NCBI GenBank assembly: GCA_002418725.1
Contig: DIER01000030.1
Span: 1 to 21,811, forward strand
Direction of reading: 5' to 3'
Source: Acholeplasmataceae bacterium UBA5769
GTDB taxonomy: Bacteria; Bacillota_I; Bacilli_A; Acholeplasmatales; Acholeplasmataceae
DNA length: 21,811 nt
Below, piece by piece: positions 20,874-21,811 of the stretch. A program made the translations under genes and the position numbers. Each line of letters starts with the position of its first letter. Position 1 is the stretch's first letter. The notes under the pieces are model-generated. The model worked only from the letters and a program-made list of their open reading frames with translations. It made no database searches and was not told the origin of the DNA.

Positions 20874-21811
20874 ATGAAAAAATTAGCAGTTTGGATGCTT
20901 GTTGTCATCTCTTTAGTGACCATAGCATCATGTAAAAAGAATCCAACATTAAATGATGTTGTTGATGAAATGAACATCGTCTACGCTCCAGGAGATAGTC
21001 AATCTTCTGTTTCAACACATATTCAATTATCAAAAACGTCTAGTTTGATCGAAGGTGTCACCATTGAGTGGCATAGTTCTCATCCAGGGATTATTGATAC
21101 CTTTGGTACTGTGAACTTACCGGATTTAACCACGGAAGTGACATTGACTGTAAAAGTTACTCTAGACGGTTTATCTTCTTCCACACAATTTGTCTTAACG
21201 GTGGTAGGTCGTTATCAAGCGGTGACTGTTCAGTTTAAGGTACTTGATGACGTTTATCAAACGTATACGATTGTATCAGGAGGAAAGATTGCGGCTTTCG
21301 CAAATCCAGAGCTTGAAGGTTACGCATTTGAAGGCTGGTACATTGCACCTGCCATGACGATACCTTTTAGTTTCAATGATGCCATCACCGAAGATTTGGT
21401 CGTTCAAGCAAAACTTAGAGCTGTTCAAACAGGTACGTATACGGTCAACACTTATGTACAAAACATCAGTGATGAAAATTATACACTGGAAACTACGACA
21501 GTACATATCGTTGAAAGAGGAACCGTGATTGATTTAACAACAACGCGTGTAGGCTTTCTTTTAAATACAGAACAAAGTATCACGACGGGAACTGTTTCAG
21601 AAATACCTCTTGTCTTAAACGTTTATTATGATAGACAAAACTATACTGTCATTTTTATGAGTGATGGTATCGAAATTGATCGAGATGTCATTGTATACGG
21701 AGAGTATGTTGTTCTACCAGAAGAGATCACCAAAGAAGGTGCAACCTTCGCTTACTGGTCAACCACTACAAACGGACAAACAGCATTTGATGAAACCGTA
21801 CTTATCACATC
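20874..21811 (+). CDS. surface lipoprotein with Ig-like domain and InlB-type repeats, 3' end cut off
   Basis: Open for 312 codons to the end of the window. The signal peptide is MKKLAVWMLVVISLVTIAS with lipobox IAS-C20, so the mature protein should be lipid-anchored on the outer face of the membrane. Residues about 25-113 look like an atypical bacterial Ig-like domain (aBig_2 type; VTIEWHSSHPGIIDTFGTV, VTLTVKVTLDG, FVLTVVGR). Residues 115-181 form a Listeria-Bacteroides/InlB B-repeat (ELEGYAFEGWYIAP). Residues 187-253 form a beta-rich module ending in LVLNVYYDR. A second InlB-like repeat starts at about 257 (YTVIFMSDG...ATFAYWSTTTNGQTAF) and continues off the edge. Such proteins bind polymers or host and environmental surfaces; the true function cannot be told. 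GAGG (20864-20867) is the ribosome binding site. Confidence 0.9.
   Translation, partial: MKKLAVWMLVVISLVTIASCKKNPTLNDVVDEMNIVYAPGDSQSSVSTHIQLSKTSSLIEGVTIEWHSSHPGIIDTFGTVNLPDLTTEVTLTVKVTLDGLSSSTQFVLTVVGRYQAVTVQFKVLDDVYQTYTIVSGGKIAAFANPELEGYAFEGWYIAPAMTIPFSFNDAITEDLVVQAKLRAVQTGTYTVNTYVQNISDENYTLETTTVHIVERGTVIDLTTTRVGFLLNTEQSITTGTVSEIPLVLNVYYDRQNYTVIFMSDGIEIDRDVIVYGEYVVLPEEITKEGATFAYWSTTTNGQTAFDETVLIT

Noticed and set aside
1..21811. CRISPR arrays, insertion sequences, prophage or toxin-antitoxin genes
   Set aside because: No spaced direct repeats, terminal inverted repeats, transposase or integrase motifs were seen. The only tandem repeat is the operator at 905-946.

Overview
This window looks like part of the chromosome of a low-GC, wall-less or Firmicute-like bacterium. 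The best guess is Acholeplasmataceae or a close relative. Four things point there: the gene order is the Firmicute/Mollicute S10-spc-alpha ribosomal protein cluster; Shine-Dalgarno sites are strong AAGGAGG types; the base composition is A+T rich; and a lipoprotein carries an atypical Ig-like domain and InlB-type repeats, as is common in acholeplasmas. UGA is a stop here (rplP, adk and map end in TGA) and Trp is encoded by TGG. That excludes the UGA=Trp code of Mycoplasma and Spiroplasma. The genus is an inference.

Layout. Bases 1-59 are the 3' part of a tRNA-Phe(GAA), followed by a probable terminator. An orphan gene of unknown function (172-849) has a faint PD-(D/E)XK-nuclease-like core. A two-gene unit follows: a DegV/FakB-type fatty-acid-binding protein and a MarR/FabT-like repressor (959-2262). 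Tandem 15-bp palindromes run into its ribosome binding site and look like the repressor's operator. After a strong terminator comes a ROK glucokinase (2371-3294) and a 610-residue protein (3310-5142). I recognise the latter as a divergent homologue of PTS Enzyme I in which the catalytic His and Cys and several PEP/Mg ligands are replaced, so it is probably a pseudoenzyme.

From 5176 to 19719 lies one long co-directional cluster: rpsJ-rplC-rplD-rplW-rplB-rpsS-rplV-rpsC-rplP-rpmC-rpsQ, then rplN-rplX-rplE-rpsN-rpsH-rplF-rplR-rpsE-rpmD-rplO-secY-adk-map-infA-rpmJ, then rpsM-rpsK-rpoA-rplQ. It has a clear promoter (TTGCAT-17-TATAAT) overlapping the upstream terminator, a folded leader of about 125 nt, gaps of 0-30 bases or short overlaps except for the leader, and a C(UUCG)G terminator at the end. 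The cluster couples ribosome assembly to translation initiation (IF-1), N-terminal methionine removal (Map), membrane insertion (SecY), nucleotide balance (Adk) and transcription (RNA polymerase alpha). Both proteins in it that often bind zinc, S14 and L36, are the zinc-free forms, while Adk keeps its zinc site.

Downstream are a cysteine-rich protein of unknown function (19771-20760) and the first 312 codons of a surface lipoprotein that runs off the end of the window. All genes are on the + strand. No gap between genes exceeds 300 bases; the largest (5143-5336) holds the terminator, promoter and leader. I saw no CRISPR array, insertion sequence, rRNA or prophage gene.
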